A stretch of DNA of 64,000 nt. Source: Tetrahymena thermophila SB210. Lineage: Eukaryota; Ciliophora; Oligohymenophorea; Hymenostomatida; Tetrahymenidae. A model generated the notes under the pieces. That model made no database searches. It was not told the origin of the DNA and was given only the letters and a program-made list of their open reading frames with translations. A program made the position numbers and the translations under genes. Below, piece after piece: positions 48,886 to 60,380 of this stretch. The stretch's first letter is position 1. Each line of letters starts with the position of its first letter. The DNA lies in contig NW_002476353.1 of NCBI RefSeq assembly GCF_000189635.1, positions 372,001-436,000 of the forward strand, written 5' to 3'.

Positions 48886-51774
48886 TCAATTATTTTGTCT
48901 ATTATATATATTTGCTTTTTTTACCATAAAAACATCAGGGGCTGAAATAGATGTTTATGTATTTAAAATTGTATGCATTACATTATTTTATTAGGGCATA
49001 TCTGATTATTAATTAGACTAAGATCTAATTTGACTGTGTCCAAGATTATTATGTTTTACATATTGACTTTAAAATTAACCTAAATGTGGTTGCTATTAGA
49101 AATAGAATGATTATAGCTATTAATTTTAAACAGGGATTTAAAGACTGTTGACAATCTTCCTTTTTTTGGTTTTTTTATTTTATTCTTGTCTAAATGAGAT
49201 ATCTTTACTTTACAGATAATTCATATTTAGGTTTTAACTTTATAACTAATTTTTAGAATATTCTTCAGGTAGATTTTACTAAATACTTATTTTAATGACT
49301 TTACTATTTGTTTATGTTTAAGGAGATAACTTTTTATTTGTGTTCAAAATCGGAGAGATAGATTGGTATAAAAGATTTCTTTAGTTTGGTACACCTGTTA
49401 ACAAATTTTGATTAGCAAATTTATTGATTCTCTGATGTGAATAGCTATTAGGATCTTGCATGATTGAATCATCAAACTCTTTCAAATGAATGTGTTCGCT
49501 CAAAAGATTTTCTAACTTATAATTATTCTATTCTAGATTTATCTTTTTTGCAGCGATGAGACTATTATTTAGATTTGAGATAATAGTAGAATTTTAAATA
49601 TTGTTGTTATCTTGCTTATTAGTTCTTATTTTTATGAGTTTCTTCATTATATTGGGTTGATCATAATTCATAATGTTTTTTTATTTTCTTTCAGCCCGTT
49701 TTTCTTGAGCTAAAGAGTAATACTTCGAGTTCGTTAATTCTGGTAAATGGTCTTTATTTCTATCTTTATTTTAAGTATTAGATCTATATTTTAACTTCTT
49801 TAAATTGGTATTAAATAATTTCAAGTTAATTTATGTATTAGAAAGATTAAATTCTTCATTTTCTTAGTTTTTTAAAAATATTTAATAATTTTAATTATTT
49901 TCTCTTTAGCAATCTGACTATTAAAATTCTAAATTAAAAGAATTTCTTTTACGATTACTATTAAAATTTTAAATTGTTTATTTTGATTAACTAAGGATAC
50001 TGTGTTTCGCCTCACTTTAAGCATTTGTTTGACTGCCAAACTAATCAATATCTAAATAATTTTTTTATTTATTTTAGTCATTTTATTAATTTTTAGTTTA
50101 GGAACTATATGAGTCTAATAGAAAGTCAGCAGAGTTATTTAAACTTATTTTTTGATTTACAGATAACAAGTTGACCTTCAGTATATTAGACTCACTCTAC
50201 TACTGCTAATTTGTTTTCAATTGATCCTACTGATCACTGATTTTCTAAGAAGCTTAGATTAAATTATCACCTTTCTTTTATTATTTAATTGACTTAGTAG
50301 AGCCTGTTTAAGTTAAAACCTATGATTAAATAGGCAGAACTTAGCTATTTATTGTATTTATCGATTTGATATTGATAGTTGGAAGCTAAAATTATTTTTG
50401 TTCTTAAATTTTATTGACATTTTAAGTATTCTTAGAGCTTTATCTATTTGAATAGATAATTCCGTTATTGTTGCTGCATGCATCTTATTTTTTTTATCCA
50501 TAAGAATTCTATACCTTACTTAAAGAGCTATCATTTTAATCTTTATTTTTATCAATCAACTTGTGAAATATCTTTCTAAATTGAGAACCAATTGAATTTT
50601 ACTTTTCTAACATTTTGTCTTTAAAGAGTTAGTTTTTTTATTCTATTTTCTCTGAAATTGCTTTAGGTACTTGCTCAAAAAAATTAAATAACTTTTATTT
50701 TTAAACATTTTTTTGAGAATTTTATCCAACAACCTTATGCGAATTTGTTAAACTTTTTAAAGATGACAGCTATGAGTTATTAGACAATTTTAAATTACTT
50801 TGAGGTGAAATTTAATCATTTAATTTATTATCAAAATTACTGCTGTTGCGGATTAAAGTTAAACTATTCTCATTTTTGCAAAAGTTTCTAAAATGAGAGA
50901 AAACATTTTGATTATTTTTATTAGTTACAAAGACTTCGCTACTAACATCTTGGCTAAACCTACTATCTTTAATTTCAGAAAGTATATTGTTCGTACCAAT
51001 AGGATTTTTAATAGATTAAATTTCACTAATTACATCCAATCCTAAATTATTCAAATTATTTTTTACCTTTTAGTTCATAACATCTTCGTATTACAATTAA
51101 GAATTTTAGCTTATATCTTGCTTAAAAGAATTTTTAGATGTTAATTTATTCCCTACTTAAAATTGTTAATTAGCCTATGCAAACATATTTATAAATTAAT
51201 CAAGCTATCCACTATCTTAAAACATTGATTATTAATGAATTAAATTGCTAGCAATATCTTTTAATTGAGGATTTCCTCCATTTTATTAATTCTAGATTAA
51301 GCTTTGAGTAAACTTATTGATAATCCCTCCATTTCCCATTTTTGACTATCCTATGGAAAGAAATGAATTAATAGAACTCTACCAAGCAGATTCATTTTAT
51401 TGTTGAGAATTCAAAAGCCAATGCTGGTCTATTAGATTGCGCTATTCTTTATATTAATTATGTGGACCCACTAACTAAGGAAGAGAAGACATAAAACTAG
51501 CCATAGAATCTTCAATTTAACGTTAATTTTTAGAATCCGGCTGTTAGATATCATTTTGCTTTTGTTCATTTGTTTGATAATTATTTTAATTGTCATTTTA
51601 TTATAATAGTTATATTTCTTTTTCTAGGTCTTATGTATGAAAGTTTATAATTTCAGGTTCAGGAAGCTTATGTTCGCTTTCTTCAAACTATGAATCTTAC
51701 TATTCTTCAAAACTATTGCTTTATCCTTCTCTCATGTCTTCTATTTATTATAAATTTCCATTTTCTTATTCCAT
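48886..51774 (-). CDS. Gln/Asn/Ser-rich protein of unknown function
   Basis: A single uninterrupted frame of 962 codons from ATG 51774 to TGA 48888-48886, dense in TAA/TAG used as Gln, which itself argues for selection since random sequence here meets TGA about every 55 codons. It opens MEQENGNLQQIEDMREGQ and is acidic for ~60 residues. Long stretches of Asn, Gln, Ser, Lys and Ile follow with no long hydrophobic segment. Recurrent short hydrophobic patches appear (SMASFMSSLPQLVGP, GGIINKFTQSLI, KNLNNLGLDVISEIQSIKN). The C-terminal region is Gln-rich. No domain is recognised; intrinsic disorder is likely. In-frame codons (LEDNKAFFDIVQ) continue upstream of the chosen ATG to a possible acceptor near 51825, so a small extra 5' exon is possible. 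Confidence 0.65.
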
Positions 51775-54134
51775 TTGAACTATATCAAAAAAAGCTTTGT
51801 TATCTTCCAATTTTAATTAACCTGATAAAATAAATAATTTTTTATATTTTCGGTATGTGGCTCCTGATATAATAATTATACTATACAACACTAAACTAAA
51901 AAAAAATCTTAGTTTCAAAATCTATTTTTTCTTGTAAATGTTAATTGTTATTAATTATATATTAGAAATATGGCGTTTACAAAAAAAATTTCTTTTTGAA
52001 AATCTGTATCATTTATGTTAATTAGATTTTGTTTACAGTAAGTAATGTATATATAGAATAGTATTAATAGTTAGTAACGTTGATTATTGTAGCATTTATG
52101 TAAAATATTTTTGGAGACATGTTAACTTGTAAATATTTGAATTTACATATTACATTAGTTTTTGATATTGTGGCTATTTCATTGATTTTTTTATTTTGTA
52201 ATACTAAAATATATTATTTAAAAAATACCACATTTAGTGATAAGCTTGTTAGATTTAAAATAGATAAAAATATCATACAATTAACTATATTAAATAAAAA
52301 TTCATTTTTGTGTGATAAATCTATTTCAAAATATTAAATTTATCAAAACAAACAATTAAAAAAGTTTATTTTATCAAACTTAATTATTCTTAAAAGCTTA
52401 CAATATAAATATATATTTATGTGAAAATTTATTTTTTATGTATGATACTTTTAATCTATCAATATTTGCCAATAAATTAAATATGAGTTTTTTATTAATT
52501 AGAGATTAGAACTCTTTGAAAAAATAAGCATCAGCTTCATCAATAAAATAAATATTCTACAGATTAATTTTTTTAGACTTTAAGTGCATATAGTTTTATT
52601 AAATAATTATTATTAGCTTTAGAATGAAATTTAAAGATAGATATGCCTTATTTCTTAATTTTTACTTTCAAAAATATTTACTTTATTACATTATAATTGT
52701 AATTGTAATTTTTTCACTGAAATAAATTAAAACCAATTAAAAATACCCTGTTTTCCTTAATGAAATTTAGTTAAATTAAGTATTTACTGAATTTTATTTT
52801 TAATTAAATTTTATCAATAAAAAAATTATATAATTTGTAAAATACAAAAACTCTTTTCAATAGATAATCAAATAAAAACTAAATTTTCAAGTTTAAATTA
52901 AATTATTTTTACTATAAATATAAATTATTATTAGATATTATAGTTTGTATAAAAAATTGCAGTAACCAATAAAATTTATAAAAATATGGTAAATAAAATA
53001 AGATTTAAATAAAGTATATTCAAAGTATTTATGAAGCTATTAAATTACTTAAAAATAATGAATTATGCTTTTGTTTTCTTTGTATAAAAAATATTTGGAA
53101 TTAAATTGACATAAATAATTTAAACAAATATTTTCTAAAATAAAACAATTCTGAAAAAAAATTAAAATTTTTAATTGTTTTCATTATTAAATATCATATT
53201 TTTTTTGAAATACTTCTTTAATAAATATTAACTAATTTATTTGGTTATTATTTTGATTATTAAAATGGAGTTATAAATTAAAAATATGTATCAATAAAAT
53301 CTGATTTTTATTTTTAATTTCTAAATTAATTTTTAATAACAAAAGAAATTTTTTTATTTATGTTTTTAAATATTTATTTAAAAAAGAAAAAAATTTGAAT
53401 TATTGATTTTGAAATTAAAAAACTCAATGTTTGTTTAAGGCACATTGATTTAAATTTTAAAATTTAGAAACTATTTTAAATATTTTATCATTTATAAATT
53501 GGTTTTTTTTACAAAAAGGTTTTCATTTTATATGAAATAAAAAATATTACTAAATAATACTAAGTAAGTTTGATTAACTTTATTCTTAATATTCATTAAT
53601 AAATATCAAATACATTTAATTAAAGTTAAATGTCAATATAACCTAATATATTTTTTTTATGACTGAATTAATTTTGAAAAACAAATATAATTATTTTTTT
53701 TAGTTTATATTTTTAAATACTAGAGTAAAAATTACAAAATTTTAAATTATAAATTTTCAAATAAATAAATAAGTAAATGAATGTTTGTTTTAGGAAGTAA
53801 AATTTTTAATCCTATATTTTAAAAACTAGTATAAATATTATGTGATTGATTAAGTGATTTTTGAATATTTTTCAACAAAAAAAAAATTTATCATTTTAAT
53901 TTTTAAATGAAATAAAAAATATTAATAATTAATATTAAGTTTGGTTAATATCGTTATTAATATTAGTTTATTGATTGATTGATTAATTGATTGAGAGTGA
54001 AATCAGTTAATAAATTTATTTTTAAATTTAAAGAAAATTAAGAGAACTGATTAAAATATCTTTCGATTGATTGATAATATCACTTAATAATATATTTAAT
54101 AGTTCTTACAAAAAAACTTAGCACAATCAAATAA
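51775..54134. other. Divergent intergenic region
   Basis: About 2.4 kb of very AT-rich DNA between two divergent genes. The 72-codon plus-strand open stretch at 52119-52337 has a hydrophobic patch but no Gln-TAA, homology or splice support and is left uncalled. A ttga array (ttgattgattgattaattga) lies at 53971-53994. No structured RNA seen. Confidence 0.55.
53971..53994. repeat. ttga tetranucleotide array
   Basis: About six near-perfect ttga/ttaa units. Similar short tetranucleotide arrays occur in most spacers of this window, consistent with slippage in A/T-rich DNA. Confidence 0.7.
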
Positions 54135-57100
54135 ATGAAAGAAAACTAACCAAATATCTTAAAGAAGAAAATATTTTTTTAACTGACTGGTTAGATAAGC
54201 AAAATTAGCAGCGATAATCCTCCTGCGCATAGAAGAATTCTAGAATAAAAGAATGAAATTATTTAATAGCATAACACTGTTTATTTCGATAAGTAGACTC
54301 ATCCTCAATAATTCAAATAAGATTGCGCAAATAATACAGATTTATAATAAAAGCTCTCAAAAACTTCTACAAGAAGAATTTTTGATTAAATATAATTTAG
54401 ATAGCATGAAATTACTCTTAGAAACAACGAAACATCAAAGAATATTAAAAATAACTACATGTATGGTCCTTAGTCAGACCGCATTTAAAAGGGCTTTGTC
54501 ACTCAAAGCATGTCTAAAAGATTACTAGGAGTTATAAAAAACGCCAGTAATCAATAAAGTTACTAGAACTAAGGAGATACTCAGTGCAACTACGATGATG
54601 AAGAGGATACTTTAGACGAATTTAATATTTTGCTGAAGTAGAAGTAACCTCCTTAATAAGAAACGTATGCAATTTTATTACAAAAAAATTATTATCTAAC
54701 ATTATTTTTTTTAAACAAAGTTCTATCAAATTTAGTAAAGAGTTTCGAGTTTTTAATTTGTTAGTTCAATTTTTATAATTTGAAGATCTATTAAATATTA
54801 AATATTTATGCAAGTTATTTTGCTCAAATAAGTATTCATAAAGTATCAAAAAGAGATTGAGCTATTTTATATCTTAAGTAAGTATTTTATTAATTAATTT
54901 ATTTATTTTAAAATTTCATTCTATCATTTAATTAGGGATTAACTGAAAGCCAACAATATTTTTTATGGGACTAATACATTAATTTTAACTCTGTTTAAAA
55001 AAAATATGAACTATAATACTATGTAAACTTATTTCAATCACAAGAATCATCAAAAAAAACATTATTTAATTTTATTTTGAATAGAACTATACGCTACTTC
55101 CCTCTTAATCAGACATGGAAATATTAAAAGATATAGATAGAACAATTATTTTTTAAGGTGAAATGATTTCAGGAAAGCAGTAAAAAATATTCAATTTTAA
55201 ATAAAAACTTTTCAATTTATTTCCTGATAATAATAAGAAAAGAAAAACTAAAAAAAATTCTAAGAGCAATCAGTCATAATTCAAAAGATGTTGGATATGT
55301 CTAAGGATTAAATCAAATAGTAGGAACTCTCATTCCCTTAAATCTTAAAGAAAATGAAATATATTGGATTGTTCTGTATTTTCTAAAAAAACTCAAACTA
55401 AAAGAAATGTATAAAGAAGGATTTCCAAGACTAAAAATTTTGACCTTTTAATTAGAAATTTTCATGCAAAATTATCTCCCAGAGCTGCTGTAATATTTAA
55501 AAGAAAATAATATATCTGTCAGTTATTTTTGCACTAAATGGTTTATAACTCTCTTTTCCTATGATTTGGAAAGCAAAACAGTAATTTTTGATTGCATTTT
55601 AAAACTATTTCACAACATTTTAATCAAATTATTCTAAAGATACTAAAAATATGGAATCTATTTTTGATAAAGGGGTGGAAAGTACTCATCCGAATTGCTT
55701 TAGCTCTCTTAAAGTTATTCGAAAAAAGTATTAAGTCAGAACCAGTTGACAGTCTCTCAGATTATATAAGAAATTTTGCAGAGCATAATTAAAAATCAGT
55801 GAATGACATAGAATTGATAAAAATTGCATTCTAATTAAAAGTCACAAACAGACTTCTTTTAAGTCTATAAAATATTTACGAATAGCATGCTTCTTATAAT
55901 TTTAATGTTCACAATTTAAATATTTTACTCTTTTAAAATCACTTGTTAAATAATGTTTACGATTGGAAAATTCTTCCTTAGGCACCTCATTTTGAAGGTC
56001 TTAATTCTATTTTAGAAAGGTTAAATGCTCACACCATGTAAAATAAATTTTTATTTTTAATTTTAGATAGATTTAGTGATTGTAAAAAGCAAAAATAATA
56101 ATTTAAGGACAATTTAATTTTGAAAATATAATTCATTTTTATTAAACTTAAGTTTTTAACAATTTATTTTATGTGATACATATAGGGTTGCTGATTATAT
56201 CAATGAACTTTCTTCAATATAATCATAAAGGAGATCATAAAAAAAGTAAAAAGTTTAAGATATCGAATTTAAATAGCAATAATTAAAAGGTGTTTCACTT
56301 TTGAATAAAATTCCTCATAAAAAAAGTCATTAGAGAAGTCTTTCTTCAACAAGATAAACAAATATGCTCTTAAATTAATTTGATTTCCCTCAAACAAGTG
56401 TAAATGATATAAGATTTGGGAGCAATAAAAAAGAACAAACAATTTATGATTCAAGAAGCAAAAGTATTCCTCACACAACTGAGCCAGGTTAAAAAGACGA
56501 ACCTGGATTCTTGCAATTGATTTAGAATAAAATTATTTCAATCTTTAATAATCAAGATTAATAAGATTTTTAGAGATAGTAAAGTAGATCTCGTATTGAT
56601 GAGAGAGATACTGCTTACAGTGTGAATATTAAACCATCATATATTAGGCAATCAAGTACTCCTCAAATATTTTCAAGAAATCAAACACAAACTAAATATT
56701 ATGACTAAATTTTAGAAGATTTTAAAGAAATAAATGATTAAAATAGAGATGATGAAGATATCCAAAGCAAAAATAAATAAATTGGGCAAATTTAAATATA
56801 ACAACAATAAATATAAACACAACAATAGTAATAACAATAATTATAAACACAACAATTGTAATAACCATAATTGTAAATACAACAATAACAATAATTATAA
56901 TTATAGTAATATTAGTCATCACTGTAATAGGAATAATATTAATAAAAATAGTTATTATAGTAAAAATCAATAGTTAATTAATCATAGTAAGTCAATTAAG
57001 TTTTTAATACAAATATGACAGATGTAAACGAATTTGATTACACTTATGCAAGACCAAAGCAAACATTTACTAAATATATGATTATGTAGAAGCCTGCAAA

Positions 57101-57416
57101 TCTTGACAAAATATAGTAAAATGTATAGCTAATACAAATGCAATAAACTTAAACTTAGCAAATTTAAGCTTAAATGATACCTACAATGAAGATATAGTAA
57201 ATGCAACAGAGATAGTAATAATATTAATAGTAATAATTCTAATCAAATTAAGTTAAAGTAATAAGCCCAAGTGTTTCTCCAGATTTCAGAGCGAAAAACA
57301 ATTAGATGGTTTAATAGAGAGTATTTTTACCATAACAATAGTAATAAATTTAAAGTATTTAGAGGATTGTTCCAATAAACAGTAATGGAATGATGATAAT
57401 AAATCAAAAATATTGA
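54135..57416 (+). CDS. TBC-domain Rab GTPase-activating protein with poly-Gln tail
   Basis: Starts MKENQPNILKKK at ATG 54135; stop TGA 57414-57416. An N-terminal ~180 polar residues precede the TBC domain (about 54950-56030). GLTESQQYFLWDQYI opens it. KDIDRTIIFQ holds the arginine finger (IxxDxxR), and DVGYVQGLNQIVGTLIP holds the glutamine finger (YxQ), whose Gln is TAA. NENEIYWIVLYFLKKL-like and CTKWFITLFSYDLE match the W.lt.fs region, and ILKIWNLFLIKGWKVLIRIAL matches the iWD.fl..G..vl.r.alA block. Both catalytic fingers are present, so Rab inactivation in vesicle traffic is likely. Splicing is required at least at a 63-nt GTAAAC...GAATAG intron, a GTAAAA...AATAAG intron and a GTAATT...CTAAAG intron. 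The last exon is disordered, with a long Gln tract at 56780-56970. Confidence 0.88.
56780..56970 (+). repeat. Poly-Gln tract encoded by mixed TAA, TAG and CAA
   Basis: In the TBC gene's frame this ~64-codon segment is mostly Gln with occasional Leu, Ile and Thr, spelled by irregular alternation of CAA, TAA and TAG. At nucleotide level it looks like imperfect taacaa/ataaac units. In the other frames the same DNA gives Asn/Lys/Tyr-rich and, on the minus strand, Ile/Val/Thr-rich open stretches, which are shadows. Confidence 0.8.
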
Positions 57417-57947
57417 ATATATTTAATATTTTATTAAAAACTAATTTTTAATTTTAATTTCATTTTTATTTGTAGAATATAGTTTTTCTATAACTAGCAA
57501 AAACAAAATGAATTCTAAAACCTTAATCAACCAATCTAAAATAAAAAAACCAATTTATATATTTATTTTTTCATTCATAGAAGTATTCTTTTAATTGAAT
57601 GATATGTTGCTGCTAATTATCTTTTTACATATTTTATTGTAAACTTTAATAAAATTATTGATTAAAAATTTGAAAATTTTTAATTTCTTCAAAAAAAATG
57701 TTCAAATAATTAATTATTGAAAAAACTAATTTTTAAATTTAAAGATTATTGTAAGAAATATTTGGTTTAACAAAACATAAATTTGATAAAATGATAATTC
57801 TATTTTTAAAATGCATGGTAAAATATATATATATGAATGGTCAGCCTTAAGTTAACATTTTAGACTTTTAAATTTAACAATTAAATTAAGTGTTATAAAT
57901 TAATATAACTACTTAAATTGAAACTATTCGTTTTATCGCTCATTCAT
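57417..57947. other. Convergent intergenic region
   Basis: About 530 bp between the stops of the TBC and B-box/SPRY genes. AT-rich, with a short tata run near 57825-57833. An attc array at 57940-57953 overlaps the stop codon of the minus-strand gene. No other feature. Confidence 0.6.
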
Positions 57948-60380
57948 TCATTCATGAATATATTCAATACAATCTTATGCATAACTAATACGCACACATG
58001 GGTAGAGTTTGTCATTAGGTATAGTGTCTACATTCAAAATACAAGACTCTCCACTACTTTTTTTAGTGAATTTTAGAGTTTTTCTGAATGGATTGAAGTG
58101 GCAGACTATTACATCCTTTGCCCCAAAACGAACAGGTACTTTCTTCATATCTTGCTTTTAATATGCATGGTTACGTAAAAAGCCTGTTGAGGTTAGTAAA
58201 TAGCAACCATGAATTGAGCTAAATGAAGCCTACCCAGAGGCTGCTGTTGAAATAGTATCTTTTTATTTATCATTGAATCCATAATTAGATTCTTCTTTCT
58301 GAGGGAACTCAAAATTATTTTAATGCACTATATTCCTATGGCATACTCCAATAGCAAGAGGTTATCCATATTCTTAATTTTTGCAAGATTTTATAAGGAA
58401 AGAAAAGGTTACTTCTCTGTGAGGGATAATCTCAACTGTAGGTTCAAGCAGAACAAGTCTAGTAGAAAAGTTATCAGTTTTACCTTATGCTATGTATTTT
58501 GATACACTAACATATTCATGCTTTAATTCTTAAGAGAACTAAAATTTAACCTTCTTATTGTTTTAACTCTTCTTACGATTTTCTTCACTTTCTTATTCTT
58601 CTTATAACTGCTTTTGGTGATTTGAGTCGAAACGATAGCGCTGGTAGCTGTTGTTAAGTGAATTATCCCTGCTTTAGCTTTTTGACATCTCCCTAAATCT
58701 TTAAAATTTTTCTGAAAAAGTTAAGGGCTTTGCTGCCATAGATTACTAGCTATAAACGCTTGACTAATTGTAAATTGATTGCTATTGTGGAATTTAGTTT
58801 AAATTTTTCCTCATAGCTAAATTAGCTTCTTATTCAGCCTAAGAAAAACCTTAATTTTAAAAACTATTGTTCAAATTTAAAATATTATTTCCTTAAACTA
58901 TTTGAGATCTCTCAGACAAAGATTAGACTTACTATTATTATTGCTGTTGACTGCTATTAAAGAAGTTAGCAAGCTAATTGCTATTACTCCTATTTCTGCT
59001 TCCTTATTTATTGTTTTAGTTTTGTTATTGTTGTTATTCTGCGTTGGGTTTCAGAGAAACACTACGATTAGGACTTTTTTCATCCATAAATTGAAGTATT
59101 TTTTAAAAATCAAATGAATTTCTTAAGTTATCAAGAGATTTTTATATATCATCAACCTATTTTTATACATTGTCTAATACTACCAATCCAGTTGTAGCAG
59201 AGTGATCTGGAAGAGAATGATTTAAATTATTATATTCACCTAATTAATTTTTTTAATTTGACAGCTAAGCAACTGAGGTATTCTTCTTGTGCTAATAAAA
59301 TTTACTTTAACTTTCTTACCCCTTCACACATTAAACTAAATCAGAAGCACGATACGTTCCTCGAGGTGTAATATAGCTCCTATTTAATTAACTGCTTTAG
59401 TTGATAGCTGCTCCTTACTGAGGTTGGTAAAACTAGTTACTGCTAGAATTTGGTTGCTGGAAAAATTTACTAGAGTTTTCTACATTAATGAAATTGTTAA
59501 CTGGAGATATATCAGGTATAATAGAATTTGGATATTAGCTTCTTGTTTTAGACCCATTAATAGGAGTTGCATTATCTAAAAACGTAGTATTCGCTTCAAG
59601 TTAGCTTATAAACGACTCTTCCTATTTTCGTGATTGCTATTACTGAGTTAAATTAAGTATTGAGTTGGTATTACCCTTTTATCTACCAAAGCTAACTGAT
59701 TGCAATTATTAATTTAGATTTTCAGATATTTTCTTTAAAGATAATAAAAAGGCTTATTAGAAGCCATATACTTCCTGTCTAGAAAGTGGTGGTAAACCTA
59801 GAATATCATTAGTGATTGATTTGATATTTGTATTTGAGTTTTAATAAGTAGTTGAAGAAGGTTTTCCAACACCGTCTTCGCTTATATCAAATTTGATATG
59901 AGGTAGTATTTTCTTGACTTATTAAGTAAAAAGAGTGATATCTGTTTCTCTTTACATATTTGAAATGTCTGAAATTACTTCCAGACAATGGTGTTCCTCA
60001 AACAAAGAAACATTTTCTTTCCAAGTTGTAAAGCAGTCCGTTAATAATGCATCAAAAACTTTAATTTTCTATGAGATATACTCTTTCAAGTTATTGAAAG
60101 ATTCTCTGCAAACTCTTTCTGATTCATCAACTACTGCTTAGATATTAGAATAATCTTTTATACGCTAACGATTTACCCTGTGAGTTATCTATGTAAAAAA
60201 GTCACGGAGAGGTATAACTCGATGATTTCTATGACCCTTATTGCGACATACTTCACACAAAACAGGATCAATTTCCTAACATTCTTTCTTTGCACAGATA
60301 TACTATGCATATTCTCCAGAGTGGGCTCCACCTTTATTACAAGCAATTAAATGCTGTCTTTAAGATGACCTATTGCTCAT
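57948..60380 (-). CDS. B-box/SPRY TRIM-like protein
   Basis: Single-exon gene of 810 codons, ATG 60380, TGA 57950-57948. Residues ~14-65 form a B-box-like zinc site (CNKGGAHSGEYAQYICAKKE, then VLCEVCRNKGHRNHRVIPLR, the C-x2-C...H-x2-H end of a B-box). Helical segments follow (VVDESERVCRESFNNLKEYI). About 430 residues of Gln/Asn/Ser-rich linker with several short poly-Gln runs come next. The C-terminal ~150 residues are SPRY-like: REVTFSFLIKSC, QPLAIGVCHRNIV, HGCYLLTSTGFLRN, VPVRFGAKDVIVCHFNPFRK, and LYPCVRISYA near the end. SPRY domains bind protein partners; without a visible RING, adaptor function is as likely as ubiquitin ligase. It shares its plan with the gene at 47173-48462 but the linkers are unrelated. 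Confidence 0.78.

Noticed and set aside
52119..52337. 72-codon plus-strand frame with a hydrophobic patch
   Set aside because: Isolated in an AT desert, no family, no neighbouring exon, and length within chance expectation.
54990..55100. Apparent frameshift (possible pseudogene) inside the TBC domain near an A8 run
   Set aside because: A 63-nt GTAAAC...GAATAG intron joins YELQYY to NYTLLPSQ in phase and leads directly into the arginine finger.
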